64,000 nt of DNA from G965276765 sp965276825 (GCA_965276825.1 OZ255630.1:1426001-1490000), one strand, 5' to 3'. Positions 32,330-42,804 are shown, numbered from the stretch's first letter. Notes: generated from the letters alone by a model not told the origin. Numbers and translations: made by a program.

Positions 32330-33655
32330 TCAGCTCGCCTGGGTTCGCAGGACGGCGCGGGCCCGGGCGACCACGCGCCGCAGCGGGTACAGCCGCGACG
32401 AGCGCAGCGAGGCCAGCTGCGCCTCGGCATCCCGGAGGCCGGCAGTCTCGGCCCTGGCCTCGTCGAGCTCGACGCCGAGGCGGTCGGCGTCGTCGGCCCT
32501 CCTCCGAAGCCGGGTGATCTCGACCTCCTGGCGCCCCACGGTGGCGCCGAGGACGGTGATCGACGCCTCCAGGCGCTGGGCCAGGTCCGCCGCCTCCTCG
32601 GCGCGGGCCATCGCCGCCGCTTCGGCGTCCTCCGCCTGCAGCAGCTTGACCCAGAGGCGCTGGCGGTCGTCGTCACCGGCGGGCTCGAGCAGGGATGCGG
32701 CCACCTGTCCGAAGGCCTTTCGCTCGGCGGTCACCCGGCGCAGCAGGCCGGCGTGGGCCCGCTCGAGATCCGCCAGGCGGTGGGCCACATCAGCCGGCGC
32801 CGCCGGGGGCGGGGGGGGCCGGTCGGCGAGGACCTCGCGCAGCGTGGAGGCCACCGCGTCGAGGGCGGCGTCGAGGCGGTCGCGCGCCGGTTGGCGCTCT
32901 GCGGGATCGGCGGCGCGCGCCCTGGCCGGACCGAGGGCCGCGGCGACGCGCGCCACCACGTCGACCACCGCCGCCCCCGCCGGCCAGGCGCCGGCCGGTC
33001 CCGTGGCCAACCCGATCGTCGGGCACCCCAAGGCCAGCGCCAGGCCGGCGGTGGCCGGATCGTCGGTGACCACCACGCCGGCGACCGAGCAGGCGGCCGC
33101 CAGGTCGAGCGGTTCGCCGGGGCCGGGGCCCGTCGGCGGACCCGACGGGGAGTCGTCGGTCGAGCCGGCCGGGGCGAGCAGGCGCAGGCCGCCGTCGGGC
33201 GCGGCCACCACGAGGGCCAGGCGCTGGTCGTAGGCCAGGCGGGCGAGGTCGCCGGCCACATCGGCCGCCATCCCGGCGCCGACCGCGGTCAGCAGGATCG
33301 GTCCGGCGTGCGACAGCGTGCCGGCCAGACGCAGCTGCGCCGCCCGGGCGGCGAGCACGCCGGCGCCGAAGAGGCGGTCGGCGAGGAGGGTGGCGACGGG
33401 GGGTCGCTGCTCGGCGGCGACGTCGGTCAGCGGGACCACGACACGACCTTCGGGGTGAAGTCGAGGCGCACCGTCGGGGAGCCGGTCGTCGACCACGACC
33501 ACGCCGGGCCAGGCGGCCTCGTCACCGGGGCCCACCACGACCACCTCCGCCCCGGGGATCCGGGTGGCCAGCTCGGCGGCGATGACCTCGGCGACGAGGC
33601 GCCCGCCCCCGGTCGCCCCGGGCGAGAGGACCCCGACCCGCTCGTGGTTCGACAT
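32330..33655 (-). CDS. GT-like/coiled-coil partner protein, no methyltransferase
   Basis: 441 residues. A Rossmann-like N-terminal domain (VGVLSPGATGGGRLVAEVIA, GCPTIGLATGPAGAWPAG) is followed by a long coiled coil from about residue 285 (LADLERAHAGLLRRVTAERK, VGRQEVEITRLRRRADDADR) and a basic tail (LYPLRRVVARARAVLR). It corresponds to residues about 235-694 of the protein at 16091-18175, in the same order and with the same tail, but lacks the methyltransferase domain. As in that locus, it lies immediately upstream of the large GT. I infer a scaffold or length-control partner; the real activity is unknown. Confidence 0.68.
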   Translation of the reverse strand: MSNHERVGVLSPGATGGGRLVAEVIAAELATRIPGAEVVVVGPGDEAAWPGVVVVDDRLPDGAPRLHPEGRVVVPLTDVAAEQRPPVATLLADRLFGAGVLAARAAQLRLAGTLSHAGPILLTAVGAGMAADVAGDLARLAYDQRLALVVAAPDGGLRLLAPAGSTDDSPSGPPTGPGPGEPLDLAAACSVAGVVVTDDPATAGLALALGCPTIGLATGPAGAWPAGAAVVDVVARVAAALGPARARAADPAERQPARDRLDAALDAVASTLREVLADRPPPPPAAPADVAHRLADLERAHAGLLRRVTAERKAFGQVAASLLEPAGDDDRQRLWVKLLQAEDAEAAAMARAEEAADLAQRLEASITVLGATVGRQEVEITRLRRRADDADRLGVELDEARAETAGLRDAEAQLASLRSSRLYPLRRVVARARAVLRTQAS

Positions 33656-33746
33656 TCGGATGACCCTACTTCTGCCGACCGCAGCGCGGCCGTCCGGCGC
33701 GCGCCGTACCGGAGGCGAAGGACACGACGAACCGTCCTCGTCCCGG

Positions 33747-34145
33747 CTACCGGTGATCGATCGCCTCGATCCGACAGGTGGGACCTGTGGCTGCGACCAG
33801 ACGCCGGTCGGTGGTGACGAGAACCGCGTCGAGTGCCTCGGCCAGCGCCACGTACATGGCGTCCCAGCCGCGCACGGTATTGCGCAGCTCCCACGCCCGG
33901 GCGAGCAGGAGCCGGTGCCCGAAGCGCTCGCCGGGCCAGGTCTCCAGGTCCTCGACCGCCTGGGACGCCTCCGTGCGATCCAGATGGCCGCGCAGGTGCT
34001 CGCGCCGGATCACCCCGAAGACCTCCACGTCGACGATGTGCGGTGCGGCATGATCACGGTCGCCGGCCAGCCGGTCGCGGATCGCTTCGGCGCCCGGGCC
34101 GCCGGTCAGCACCTCACACAGGCAGGAGGCGTCAACGACCAGCAT
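33747..34145 (-). CDS. vapC: PIN-domain toxin, VapC family
   Basis: 132 residues from the ATG at 34145 (MLVVDASCLCEVLTGGPGAE); an in-frame start at 34160 adds MARGP. PIN ligands: Asp5, Glu in HIVDVEVFGVIRREHLRG, RGWDAMYVALAEALDA and LVTTDRRLVAATG. The length is normal. It overlaps the end of its antitoxin by 14 nt. It is divergent, across the shared regulatory region, from a second vapBC pair. Confidence 0.9.
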   Translation of the reverse strand: MLVVDASCLCEVLTGGPGAEAIRDRLAGDRDHAAPHIVDVEVFGVIRREHLRGHLDRTEASQAVEDLETWPGERFGHRLLLARAWELRNTVRGWDAMYVALAEALDAVLVTTDRRLVAATGPTCRIEAIDHR

Positions 34146-34377
34146 CGGGCCACGAGCCACGCTGCTCGTCGAGGGCCGCCAGGATCTCGACTCGGCCGAG
34201 CGGCGAGGAGCGCCGACGGGTGCGCCTCATCCATTCCTCGACGCTGGGCCGGGCGGCCAGGCGCACGGCCTCGGCGCGCAGCAGCTCGGGGACGCTGATC
34301 CCGGCCTCGGCAGCCCGTCGAGCCAGGCCGGCGTAGACCTCGTCGTCGAGGTCGCGGATCTGCACGGTCCTGGGCAC
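34132..34377 (-). CDS. vapB: FitA/VapB-type antitoxin
   Basis: 81 residues: MPRTVQIRDLDDEVYAGLAR, RAAEAGISVPELLRAEAVRL (ribbon-helix-helix) and a tail with SPLGRVEILAALDEQRGSWP for toxin binding. It faces the antitoxin at 34472 head to head. Both start IQIRD-like and both tails carry an ILAAL motif, so the two modules are related. Confidence 0.88.
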   Translation of the reverse strand: MPRTVQIRDLDDEVYAGLARRAAEAGISVPELLRAEAVRLAARPSVEEWMRRTRRRSSPLGRVEILAALDEQRGSWPDAGR

Positions 34378-34391
34378 ACCAGGACCCTAAC

Positions 34392-34450
34392 ATGCACATC
34401 TGCATCGGCACATGCAGAGATGCACCCTGTCTAGGGTGCATCATGCACCC
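34392..34450. promoter_or_regulatory. Three TGCA palindromes between divergent vapBC pairs
   Basis: The 94-nt gap between the two antitoxin starts holds ATGCA-CATC-TGCAT (34392-34405), TGCA-GAGA-TGCA (34413-34424) and GGGTGCA-TCA-TGCACCC (34434-34450, perfect 7-bp arms). The regular TGCA spacing suggests an operator array bound by one or both antitoxins, allowing cross-regulation of the two modules. Confidence 0.72.
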
Positions 34451-34471
34451 ACCCTGGTTAGCCTGGGGGCC

Positions 34472-34714
34472 GTGGCCAGGGTGATCCAGATCCGAGACGT
34501 TCCCGACGACGTGCACGAGTCGCTCGCCCGGGCGGCACGAGCGGAGAAGCTGTCGCTCAACCGCTACGTGCGGCGCGAGCTCGAGCACCTGGCCCGACGC
34601 GCCGAGGTCGTGGAGCGCAACGCCGAGGTCATCGGTGAGACCCGAGCCCGTGTCGGCGGCCGGGTCGGACGCGACAGCATCCTCGCGGCGCTGCACGAGG
34701 GGCGCGACGAGTGA
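34472..34714 (+). CDS. vapB: FitA/VapB-type antitoxin
   Basis: 80 residues from the GTG at 34472: (V)ARVIQIRDVPDDVHESLAR, AEKLSLNRYVRRELEHLARR (ribbon-helix-helix) and a tail with GRVGRDSILAALHEGRDE. An earlier ATG at 34412 would place the start inside the palindrome array and adds non-family sequence, so it is rejected. The stop overlaps the toxin GTG (GTGA). Confidence 0.88.
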   Translation: MARVIQIRDVPDDVHESLARAARAEKLSLNRYVRRELEHLARRAEVVERNAEVIGETRARVGGRVGRDSILAALHEGRDE

Positions 34715-35088
34715 AAGTCATCGACGCCGGCGTCGTCGTCGGCCTTCTCGTCGGTGACCTCGTAGCGGCGGCACTCGGCGACGAGGAGCTGGCCGCCCCG
34801 CACCTCATCGACAGCGAGGTCACCCACGTCCTGCGGCGTCTCGCCCGGCAGGGGGAGCTCAGCCCGGAAGCGGCCACTGACGCGATGGACGGGTTCGTGC
34901 TTCTCAGCCTGACGCGCTTCGGCGCGGATTGGCTGCGGGGTCGAATGTGGGCGCTGCGCCACAACCTCTCCGGCTACGACGCCACCTACGTGGCCCTGAC
35001 GGAGATGGTCGGCGCCACCTCCCTGCTGACCACCGATGCCAGATTGGCCGCCGCCCCCGGCATCGACTGCGCGGTCGAGGTCCTGTAG
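34711..35088 (+). CDS. vapC: PIN-domain toxin, VapC family
   Basis: 125 residues with a GTG start overlapping the antitoxin stop. MKVIDAGVVVGLLVGDLVAA (Asp5), APHLIDSEVTHVLRRLARQG (Glu), SGYDATYVALTEMVGATSLL (third acid) and TTDARLAAAPG (fourth) give a complete PIN site. It resembles the toxin at 4648 more than its divergent neighbour at 33747. Confidence 0.9.
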   Translation: MKVIDAGVVVGLLVGDLVAAALGDEELAAPHLIDSEVTHVLRRLARQGELSPEAATDAMDGFVLLSLTRFGADWLRGRMWALRHNLSGYDATYVALTEMVGATSLLTTDARLAAAPGIDCAVEVL

Positions 35089-35233
35089 ACCGACCTCAGC
35101 CAGCGGGGTGCGTCGTCACAGCCAGGCCCTACGGTCGCGACCGGTGCGCGTGGCTCGGGAGGGTTGGCGGTCGCACAGAAAAGCTCCGCCCCCCATCGAA
35201 GGCGACACCTACCATGACTGCGGAGGCACCGTG

Positions 35234-35617
35234 ATGGACCAGACACAACGCAACCAATTTCTCGCGGCCTTGAGGACCGACGAGGAGTTTCGGGCGGCTG
35301 TTCGGCGCGAGCTGCTCACGGAGGAGCTGCTCGGCCTCCCCGACACCGTGGCCACCCTGGTCGATGTCATCGCTCGGCAACGCAGCGACTTCACGGCCCT
35401 GACCGCGAGCGTGAGCACCTACATGGAGCGCACGATCACCCTGATCGGAGAGGGCTTCACTGCCCTCGGCCAGGACGTCGGCGGCCTGCGGACGGACATG
35501 GAGCACAACTTCGCTGCTGTCGAAGCCAGCTTGGTTGCGGTGAACGCCAAGTTCGATGCCAAGTTCGACCAGATCGACGCGGACATCCGGGAGATCAGGG
35601 ACCAGCTTGCCTCATAG
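35234..35617 (+). CDS. Small coiled-coil protein, function unknown
   Basis: 127 residues from the ATG at 35234 (a GTG directly before it is possible). It begins MDQTQRNQFLAALRTDEEFR. After residue 50 it is a heptad-like coiled coil: SDFTALTASVSTYMERTITL, then GEGFTALGQDVGGLRTDMEH and AKFDAKFDQIDADIREIRDQ. Such short proteins with repeated FxALxxxVxxLRxDM heptads are common in actinobacteria and are often annotated only by their coiled coil. I do not know a function. It has no obvious operon partner. Confidence 0.6.
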   Translation: MDQTQRNQFLAALRTDEEFRAAVRRELLTEELLGLPDTVATLVDVIARQRSDFTALTASVSTYMERTITLIGEGFTALGQDVGGLRTDMEHNFAAVEASLVAVNAKFDAKFDQIDADIREIRDQLAS

Positions 35618-35760
35618 ACCCCGCAAGGCCGGTGGTCGCCTCGGAGATCAGCGCTGAGCCTATTCGATTCGCCTGACCGACGGCGACGGCTACACGTTCA
35701 CCGCCACCGACACCAGTGGCACTCCGGGGACCTCGCTGCCCTCTGTGAGAGGATGCGAGC

Positions 35761-35928
35761 GTGCACACGTACACGATCGTCGTCGAGCCGGACCAGACCG
35801 GTGCGTTCGTCGTGTCTGTCCCTGCCCTTCCCGGTTGCTTCACGCAGGGAAGGACGGTCGAGGAGTGTCGGAACCGGGACAAGACCGCAGCAGGCCGGGA
35901 CGCGCCTTGGACGCTCACCGTCTCCTGA
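35761..35928 (+). CDS. Truncated HicB-like antitoxin
   Basis: Read directly from the plus strand: a GTG at 35761 opens a 55-codon frame, (V)HTYTIVVEPDQTGAFVVSV, then PALPGCFTQGRTVEEC. This is the N-terminal partial RNase-H-like fold of HicB antitoxins. After VEEC the expected helix (...RAIEAIxGYI) is replaced by RNRDKTAAGRDAPWTLTVS and a stop, so the C-terminal oligomerisation/DNA-binding part is missing. No HicA toxin gene flanks it. It is likely a relic. Confidence 0.65.
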   Translation: MHTYTIVVEPDQTGAFVVSVPALPGCFTQGRTVEECRNRDKTAAGRDAPWTLTVS

Positions 35929-35945
35929 TCGCGAGGGCTCGGTGA

Positions 35946-37226
35946 TCAGCGAAGCGTGACGGCGACGGGCACGGCCTCCCAGCCCGAGAGCGTCATCCGG
36001 GGGCGGCGGCGCAGCGACCCGTCGAGCTCCAGGTCCGAGAACCGGCCGATCAGGGACCGGAACACCTCCTGGCCCTCGGCCCTGGCCAGGTTGGCGCCCA
36101 GGCAGTGGTGGATGCCGGAGGCGAAGCTGAGCGGAGCCCCCTCGTCCCTGGCCACGTCGAAGCGGTCCGGGTCGGCGAAGCGGGCCGGGTCGCGGTTGGC
36201 CGCTCCGAGCAGCGTGACCACGGCCTGGCCGTCGGCCACCGCCTCCCCCACGACGTCGGCCGGCCCGAGCGCCCGGCGCACGTCGACCTGCACCGGCGAG
36301 TCCCACCGCAGCATCTCGTCGACCGCCGCCGGCACCGTCGCCGGGTCGTTCCACAGGGCGACCCGCTGCTCGGGATGGGCAAGCAGCGCCGCGGTGCCGT
36401 TGCCGATCAGGTTGGTGGTCGTCTCGAACCCGGCGGCGAACAGCAGGGTGGACACGGCGATGATCTCGGTCTCGCTCAGCGAGTCGCCCGACTCCTCCAC
36501 CGCCAGCAGGTCCGAGAGGAGGTCGTCGGCGGGACAGGAGCGGCGTTCGCCGACCAGGGACTGGAAGTACGCGTAGGTCTCGGAGTTGGCCTCCTCGGCC
36601 CGCTGCAGGTCCTCCAGGGACGCACCCGGCTCGATGCCGATGGCCGCGGTGGTGATCAGTGAGCGGAACTGCGGCCAATCGGCCTCGGGCACGCCCACCA
36701 TCGTCCCGATCACCGCCACCGGCAGCGGGAAGCCGACGTGGGCCAGGAGGTCGCCGCCGCCGGCGTCGGCCAGGTCGGCCACCGCCCGGTCGGCCAGGAC
36801 CCGGATGCTGGCCCGCAACGCCTCCACCCGCTTGGGGGTGAAGGCCCTGGACACGAGGCGCCGCTGGCGGGTGTGGCGGGGAGGGTCGAGGAACAGCATC
36901 GACGCCGCCCGCCGCTCCTCGCGCATCCGGGCGCGCTGCTCGGCCCGGAACCGGATGGCGGCCTCGTCGCCTTCGGGGATGAGACCGGTCTCGTCCCGGT
37001 CGGGCGCCTTGCCGAAGCGCCCGTCGCGCAGGACACGGTCGCAGTCGTCGTAACGGGTCAGGAAGATGGCGCCCGTGGCGCTGCGGTGCACCGGCGCGGT
37101 CTCACGCAACTGTCGGTAGAGCGGCGCAGGGTCGGCCCGGCCCTCGTCGGTGAAGAACAACGCAGCGATGACCCCGTCCGCGTCGAGGTCGCCGGGCACC
37201 CCCGTCGTGTCGTCCACTCGCCCCAC
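35946..37226 (-). CDS. Cytochrome P450
   Basis: 426 residues, the usual length for a soluble bacterial P450. The I-helix reads LLFAAGFETTTNLIGNG (AGxET), the K-helix ExxR is in VDEMLRWDSPVQ, and the haem-binding loop is FASGIHHCLGANLARAE with the ligand Cys. PPRHTRQRRLVSRAFTPKRV is the C-helix region that contacts haem propionates. It is a class I enzyme that needs ferredoxin and reductase, and none is nearby. The substrate is unknown. It is divergent from typA, with a 141-nt gap. Confidence 0.95.
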   Translation of the reverse strand: MGRVDDTTGVPGDLDADGVIAALFFTDEGRADPAPLYRQLRETAPVHRSATGAIFLTRYDDCDRVLRDGRFGKAPDRDETGLIPEGDEAAIRFRAEQRARMREERRAASMLFLDPPRHTRQRRLVSRAFTPKRVEALRASIRVLADRAVADLADAGGGDLLAHVGFPLPVAVIGTMVGVPEADWPQFRSLITTAAIGIEPGASLEDLQRAEEANSETYAYFQSLVGERRSCPADDLLSDLLAVEESGDSLSETEIIAVSTLLFAAGFETTTNLIGNGTAALLAHPEQRVALWNDPATVPAAVDEMLRWDSPVQVDVRRALGPADVVGEAVADGQAVVTLLGAANRDPARFADPDRFDVARDEGAPLSFASGIHHCLGANLARAEGQEVFRSLIGRFSDLELDGSLRRRPRMTLSGWEAVPVAVTLR

Positions 37227-37367
37227 CGTAGGGCTCGACGTCCGCTTCCGACCATCCGCCGGCGCGGGCGAGATCGGCCCGGCGGCCCGCCCCGGTACCC
37301 TGGAGGAGCGGTCCCGGCCACGCCGGGAGGCTATTCCCCCCGTTTCCCTCCGACCTCAGGACTCCTC

Positions 37368-39203
<1,836 letters not shown>

Positions 39204-39413
39204 CCCGGCCCGCCGGTCCCTAGGCGAGGTCCGGCTCTTCGCCACCATTGCCGACATCTATCCCTTGGCACGGGTCCAGGAGACGCATGCGGCTCTCGAC
39301 TGCGGCGGGAATGCCGGCAAGCTTCTCCTCGTGCCGTAGCCCCACCTCGCCGCCCCCCGGCTTCCCCACAACCGGCACACATCGCGCTCCGCCACCGCTG
39401 GCGCCGTCGGCGA

Positions 39414-39791
39414 TCAGACGATGACGAGGTCGAGGCGAGGATCGAGGCGTCGGAGGTCTTCGGGATCGGACGTGACCACCCTGGCCCCGCGGTCCCGAGC
39501 GGCGACGGCCACCGATGCGTCGACGACATCCGTGCTCCCGGCCACCCCGCAACGCTGTCCCGCAGCCCGGGCCTGGCGATCGTCCAGCGCGAGCACCTCG
39601 CACAGCGGCGCGCCGAGGAGCCGGGCCAGCCGAGCTTGACGGGTGCCGTCTCTCCAGGCTTGGGCGACGGCCCCAGCGGGCACGAGAAGTGGATCGCCAT
39701 GCTCGAGCGCCCGGACGAAGATCGCCACCACCCGCCGGTCGCAGCGCTCGAACCCGATGAGCGCCCCGGTATCGAGGATCACCCCACTCAT
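39414..39791 (-). CDS. vapC: PIN-domain toxin
   Basis: 125 residues: MSGVILDTGALIGFERCDRR (Asp7), VPAGAVAQAWRDGTRQARLA (here the usual central Glu is replaced by AVAQAW), GSTDVVDASVAVAARDRGAR (third acid) and VVTSDPEDLRRLD (fourth). It belongs to a short PIN branch where the central acidic residue is often lost or moved. It overlaps its antitoxin by 4 nt. Confidence 0.85.
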   Translation of the reverse strand: MSGVILDTGALIGFERCDRRVVAIFVRALEHGDPLLVPAGAVAQAWRDGTRQARLARLLGAPLCEVLALDDRQARAAGQRCGVAGSTDVVDASVAVAARDRGARVVTSDPEDLRRLDPRLDLVIV

Positions 39792-40018
39792 CGGCCCAAC
39801 GCCCGATCCGCCGTCCTCCGCTCAGCGGCCGTGAGCGGACCGCCCGTCTCCGCCAGCATCTCCTCCAGCAACGAGGCGAGATCGTCGAGCTTCGCCTGTT
39901 CCTCCAAAGCTCGAGCCACGTAGGCGCTGACGCTCGCGGCGCGACCGTCGGCCACGGCGCGCCGGGCTTGCTCGACGATCTCGGTGGGAAGGCTCACGGC
40001 GATCTTCGCACTGGTCAT
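39788..40018 (-). CDS. vapB: Ribbon-helix-helix antitoxin
   Basis: 76 residues from the ATG at 40018: MTSAKIAVSLPTEIVEQARR, AVADGRAASVSAYVARALEE (ribbon-helix-helix) and a tail LDDLASLLEEMLAETGGPLT for toxin binding. The frame is open to 40084, but the family start and the repeats around 40015-40033 favour 40018. It is coupled to the PIN toxin by an ATGA overlap. Confidence 0.87.
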   Translation of the reverse strand: MTSAKIAVSLPTEIVEQARRAVADGRAASVSAYVARALEEQAKLDDLASLLEEMLAETGGPLTAAERRTADRALGR

Positions 40019-40033
40019 ACCACTTATCATACC
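40015..40033. promoter_or_regulatory. Direct repeat TCATACC at antitoxin start
   Basis: TCATACC occurs at 40015-40021 and 40027-40033 (GGTATGA on the coding strand), flanked by CTGGT and ACCAG arms (40011-40015, 40035-40039). It covers the start codon of the antitoxin and is a likely autoregulatory site. Confidence 0.5.
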
Positions 40034-40122
40034 GACCAGCGCTCGCGTCCGATCGCCAGCTGGCATGCAGACGATCGTCAGCAACCTGGCCGAAACACGA
40101 CGGTGCTAGACCGTCCTCCGCC

Positions 40123-41775
40123 ATGGGGGACCTCTTCGACGGCTACCGCCCGGCCACCACGATGGGCCAGACGGCCTGGGACGAGATGTTCGAGGCGGCC
40201 GACCAGCCCCGCCCGGCGGCGCGTGTCCTCCACGAGGCCCTCCAGTCGCTCTCGGCGACCGACTTCGAGGCTCGCAACCTGGCGCGGGACCGCTCGTTCA
40301 AGGACCGCGGCATCACCTTCCAGCTCTCCGGCGAGGAGCGGCCGTGGCCCCTCGACCTGGTGCCGAGGATCATCCCCGACGAGGAGTGGGCCGTCCTCGA
40401 GGCGGGCGTGGCCCAGCGGGTCAAGGCCCTCGAGGCGTTCCTCGCCGACGTGTACGGCACCGGGCACATCCTCGAGGACCGGGTCGTGCCCCGCAGCCTG
40501 GTCACGACGTCGGTCCACTTCCACCGCCAGGCGTTCGGGGTGGATCCGGCCAACGGCGCCCGGATCCACGTCGCCGGCGTCGACGTGGTCCGCGACGCCA
40601 CCGGGCGCTTCGTGGTCCTGGAGGACAACATCCGCTGCCCGTCGGGCGTCTCCTACGTGGTGGAGAACCGGCGGATGATGGCGAGGATCTTCCCGGAGCT
40701 GTTCGCCAGCCACCGCGTCCGGCCGGTGTCGTCCTATCCGGCCCACCTGCTGGAGGCCCTGCGGGCGGCGTCGCCGCGTGGGGTGAGCGACCCGACGGTC
40801 GTGGTCCTGACGCCCGGGGTGCACAACTCGGCCTACTTCGAGCACTCCTTCCTCGCCCGGCAGATGGGGGTGGAGCTGGTCGAGGGCCGGGATCTGGTCT
40901 GCCGCAACGAGGTCGTCTACATGCGCACGACCGAGGGCGAGCAGCGCGTCGACGTCGTCTACCGCCGGGTCGACGACGAGTTCCTCGATCCGGTGCACTT
41001 CCGCCCCGACTCGATGCTCGGCTGCCCCGGCATCCTCAACGCGGCGCGCGCCGGCAACGTCACCGTCTCCAACGCGGTCGGCAACGGCGTGGCCGACGAC
41101 AAGCTGGCCTACACCTACGTGCCGGACATGATCCGCTACTACCTCGGCGAGGAGCCCATCCTCCCCAACGTGGAGACCTTCCGCCTGGAGGATCCCGACC
41201 AGCTGGCCCACGTCCTCGACCACCTCGACCGCATGGTGCTCAAGCCGGTCAGCGGGTCGGGCGGCTACGGGATCGTGATCGGCCACCAGGCCACCGACGC
41301 CGAGCTCGACGAGGTGCGTCGCCAGGTCGTCGCCGCTCCCCGGGAGTGGGTCGGCCAGGACGTGGTGGCCCTGTCGACCGCGCCGACGGCGATCGGCGAC
41401 CACCTGGCCCCCCGCCACCTGGACCTGCGCCCCTTCGCGGTCAACGACGGTGAGAGGATCTGGGTGGTCCCCGGCGGCCTGACGCGGGTCGCGCTGCCCG
41501 AGGGGGGCCTGGTGGTCAACTCCAGCCAGGGAGGCGGATCGAAGGACACGTGGATCGTCATCGGCGACCAGCCCGCCGCGCCCTACCGGCCCGACACCCC
41601 CGTCGACCTGTCGTCCCGGGCGCTGCGCACCGGAGCGGAGCTGAGGCGGGCGGCCGGCGCCGCCCAACCCGACCTCGGGCCCCACGCCGACGACCACGAC
41701 CGCCAGCAGCAACAACAACAACAGCAACAGCAGGAGCAGCAAGCGCCGCCGGCGACGGGCGGGGTCGGGTGCTGA
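40123..41775 (+). CDS. Circularly permuted ATP-grasp protein (DUF404/407)
   Basis: 550 residues. It has the circularly permuted ATP-grasp layout: VLEDNIRCPSGVSYVVENRR, TPGVHNSAYFEHSFLARQMG, VYRRVDDEFLDP, SMLGCPGILNAARAGNVTVS, then MVLKPVSGSGGYGIVIG (ATP-binding Lys and Gly-rich loop) and VNSSQGGGSKDTWI. Such proteins are encoded with alpha-E and transglutaminase-like genes and are thought to make or modify a peptide-like product in an ATP-dependent way; the product is not known. The C-terminus, about residues 528-540, is a run of ten Gln (CAG/CAA mix, 41704-41733) not expected for the family. The stop overlaps the next GTG by 7 nt. Confidence 0.92.
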   Translation: MGDLFDGYRPATTMGQTAWDEMFEAADQPRPAARVLHEALQSLSATDFEARNLARDRSFKDRGITFQLSGEERPWPLDLVPRIIPDEEWAVLEAGVAQRVKALEAFLADVYGTGHILEDRVVPRSLVTTSVHFHRQAFGVDPANGARIHVAGVDVVRDATGRFVVLEDNIRCPSGVSYVVENRRMMARIFPELFASHRVRPVSSYPAHLLEALRAASPRGVSDPTVVVLTPGVHNSAYFEHSFLARQMGVELVEGRDLVCRNEVVYMRTTEGEQRVDVVYRRVDDEFLDPVHFRPDSMLGCPGILNAARAGNVTVSNAVGNGVADDKLAYTYVPDMIRYYLGEEPILPNVETFRLEDPDQLAHVLDHLDRMVLKPVSGSGGYGIVIGHQATDAELDEVRRQVVAAPREWVGQDVVALSTAPTAIGDHLAPRHLDLRPFAVNDGERIWVVPGGLTRVALPEGGLVVNSSQGGGSKDTWIVIGDQPAAPYRPDTPVDLSSRALRTGAELRRAAGAAQPDLGPHADDHDRQQQQQQQQQQEQQAPPATGGVGC

Positions 41776-42737
41776 GCCGCATCGCCGAAAGCCTCTTCTG
41801 GATCGGCCGCTACATCGAGCGGGCCGAGGACACGGCGCGCATCCTCGACGTCAACATCCACCACCGCCTCGAAGCCCCGATGGTCGACGAGGGCCGGGCC
41901 TGCCAGACGCTGCTCGACGCCATGGGGGTCGAGGGTCCGGGCATCGGCGTCGACTCCCAGCTCGCCACCGAGCTGCTGGCCTTCGACGAGTCCAACCCGG
42001 CCTCCATCGCGTCGTCGCTCACCGCGGCGAGAGCCAACGCCCGCGGCGTCAGCGAAGCCATCTCCTGGGAGATCTGGGAGGCGCTCAACGCCACCTACAA
42101 CGCGCTGCCCGGCCAGATCGGGCTCGGCCGCCGGGTCGGCCCCTACGGCTTCTTCCGCTTCGTGCGCGAGCGGGCCGCCATCATCGCCGGCCTGACCGAG
42201 TCGACCATGAGCCGGGACGACGCCTGGCGCTTCCTCGTCCTCGGCCGCAGCCTGGAGCGGACCGACATGCTGGCCCGGCTCCTCGCCACCGGGCTGACCG
42301 AGTCCGCCGACGAGATCGACTGGGTGCTGATGCTGCGCTCCTGCTCGGCCCACGAGGCCTTCCTCCGCACCTACCGCCGGGAGCCCGAGCCGCGGCTGGC
42401 CGCCGAGTTCCTCGTCCTCGACCGGCTGTTCCCCCGCTCCATCTTCTGCGCCCTGTCCACCGCCGAGGCCGTGCTCGCCGACCTCGACCCCCGCTCGAGC
42501 CGGGCGGGCACCTCCGACGAGGCCAGGCGCCAGCTCGGCCTGATGAGGACCCGCCTCGAGTACCGCAGGATCGACGACCTGGTCGGGGACCTGCCCACGC
42601 AGCTGCGCCTGGTGCGCGCCGGCTGCTCGGCGACCAGCGCGGCCATCGCCGCCCGCTACTTCCGCCACACCAGGCCGATCGAGTGGATGGCCGAGGGCAC
42701 CGGCCTCGACCTCAACGAGAGCCTTACGTTGCCGTGA
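41769..42737 (+). CDS. Alpha-E domain protein (DUF403)
   Basis: 322 residues from the GTG at 41769, which overlaps the ATP-grasp stop: (V)LSRIAESLFWIGRYIERAED, the near-invariant start of alpha-E proteins. Further family motifs are WEALNATYNALPGQ, FVRERAAIIAGLTESTMSRD, FLVLGRSLERTDMLARLL and LLFPRSIFCALSTAEA-like FPRSIFCALS. It is all-helical and cytoplasmic, and probably a partner of the ATP-grasp enzyme. The order ATP-grasp, alpha-E, transglutaminase is the classical one. There is no known reaction of its own. Confidence 0.92.
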   Translation: MLSRIAESLFWIGRYIERAEDTARILDVNIHHRLEAPMVDEGRACQTLLDAMGVEGPGIGVDSQLATELLAFDESNPASIASSLTAARANARGVSEAISWEIWEALNATYNALPGQIGLGRRVGPYGFFRFVRERAAIIAGLTESTMSRDDAWRFLVLGRSLERTDMLARLLATGLTESADEIDWVLMLRSCSAHEAFLRTYRREPEPRLAAEFLVLDRLFPRSIFCALSTAEAVLADLDPRSSRAGTSDEARRQLGLMRTRLEYRRIDDLVGDLPTQLRLVRAGCSATSAAIAARYFRHTRPIEWMAEGTGLDLNESLTLP

Positions 42738-42804
42738 CCGCGCCCCGGCGCGCTCACCACGAGCAGAGCGCCTGCTCGTGGGCGCCATCGAAGAGGGCGC
42801 CCCG

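Noticed and set aside
36738..37367. Extended N-terminus of TypA
   Set aside because: This part is the antisense of the P450 gene; all TypA proteins begin near MLRADLRNVAIVAHVDHGKT.
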